NCBI GenBank assembly: GCA_946533615.1
Contig: CAMNBY010000158.1
Location: 1-5,580 of the forward strand
Reading direction: 5' to 3'
Source of the DNA: an uncultured Clostridia bacterium
Lineage (GTDB): Bacteria > Bacillota > Clostridia > Oscillospirales > Ruminococcaceae
Length of the DNA stretch: 5,580 nt
Both the position numbers and the translations under genes were made by a program. A model generated the notes under the pieces. That model was given only the letters and a program-made list of their open reading frames with translations, did not search any database and had not been told where the DNA came from. Each line of letters starts with the position of its first letter. The stretch's first letter is position 1. Shown in pieces: positions 5,403 through 5,580 of the stretch.

Positions 5403-5580
5403 ATGAAAGGACTTGACAAAAACAAGCTTATTGCTATCGGCGCTGTTTTGGCGGTTGTCATAGCTGTCATAGTCTTTGCCGTCGGCCTCGGTTCTGGCGG
5501 CAATGACAGCGACAGTTCGCAGCCCGCTCTGACAGTTTTCAGCGCCTCGGATACTTCTGCTGCCGAAACGACTGCTCCCG
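5403..5580 (+). CDS. N-terminal part of a membrane-anchored protein with a Ser/Thr-rich stalk, function unknown
   Basis: The frame opens at ATG 5403, preceded by a perfect AGGAGG (5391-5396) at a six-base gap, and runs off the window after 59 codons. The visible N-terminus has a short Lys/Asp-containing head (MKGLDKNK), a hydrophobic segment at residues 9-30 rich in Ala, Val and Ile, then a Gly/Ser/Asp/Thr-rich stretch (GSGGNDSDSS, later DTSAAETTAP). This is a typical signal-anchor plus extracellular linker. There is no lipobox cysteine after the hydrophobic segment, so it is not an obvious lipoprotein. The domain that would reveal its role lies beyond the window. Its position right after the zinc-ribbon/DUF4234 membrane protein suggests a related envelope role, which is inference only. 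Confidence 0.85.
   Translation, partial: MKGLDKNKLIAIGAVLAVVIAVIVFAVGLGSGGNDSDSSQPALTVFSASDTSAAETTAP

Noticed and set aside
5318..5503. Minus-strand open frame of 61 codons across the 5354-5386 terminator
   Set aside because: It crosses a terminator and lies antisense to the start of the well-supported plus-strand gene at 5403.

Overview
The window looks like chromosomal DNA from a Gram-positive anaerobe of the class Clostridia, most likely a Ruminococcus-type gut or rumen bacterium (Oscillospiraceae). The evidence is strong AGGAGG-type ribosome binding sites, near-consensus housekeeping promoters with TGn extended -10 elements, U-tract hairpin terminators, moderate GC content by eye, and families I associate with Clostridia (DUF4261, zinc-ribbon/DUF4234, a clostridial phosphoribosyltransferase-like family). 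The genus is inferred from protein style and was not searched. I see no mobile element, CRISPR array, rRNA or tRNA.

Layout. Positions 1-675 (+) hold the 3' end of a gene encoding a solenoid made of about eight 28-31 residue repeats that open with Ile-Gly. It ends at a strong terminator (678-713). A consensus promoter (727-755) then drives a monocistronic cysteine-synthase-family gene (797-1723, +). This gene converges on birA, and the two share a bidirectional terminator (1779-1813). On the minus strand, birA (2838-1870) lies one base downstream of a DUF4261 gene (3628-2840), so the two are probably translationally coupled. Upstream of them, after a terminator at 3662-3690, is a phosphoribosyltransferase-like gene (4337-3708) with its own consensus promoter. 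The 262-base divergent intergenic region 4338-4599 carries that promoter and a second one for a zinc-ribbon/DUF4234 membrane protein (4600-5340, +). A terminator (5354-5386) follows. Just 16 bases after its U-tract is the start of a membrane-anchored protein (5403 onward) cut off by the window edge.

How the genes fit together. This is mostly housekeeping: cysteine biosynthesis or sulfur metabolism (PLP enzyme), biotin ligation and biotin-gene repression (BirA), and a nucleotide-type salvage or regulatory fold. It is interspersed with uncharacterised families. I found no convincing new multi-gene system. The more unusual points are the cysteine-rich IG-repeat solenoid, a phosphoribosyltransferase-like protein whose PRPP loop lacks the usual acidic pair, and two terminators placed so close to the next gene's ribosome binding site that little or no room remains for a promoter between them.
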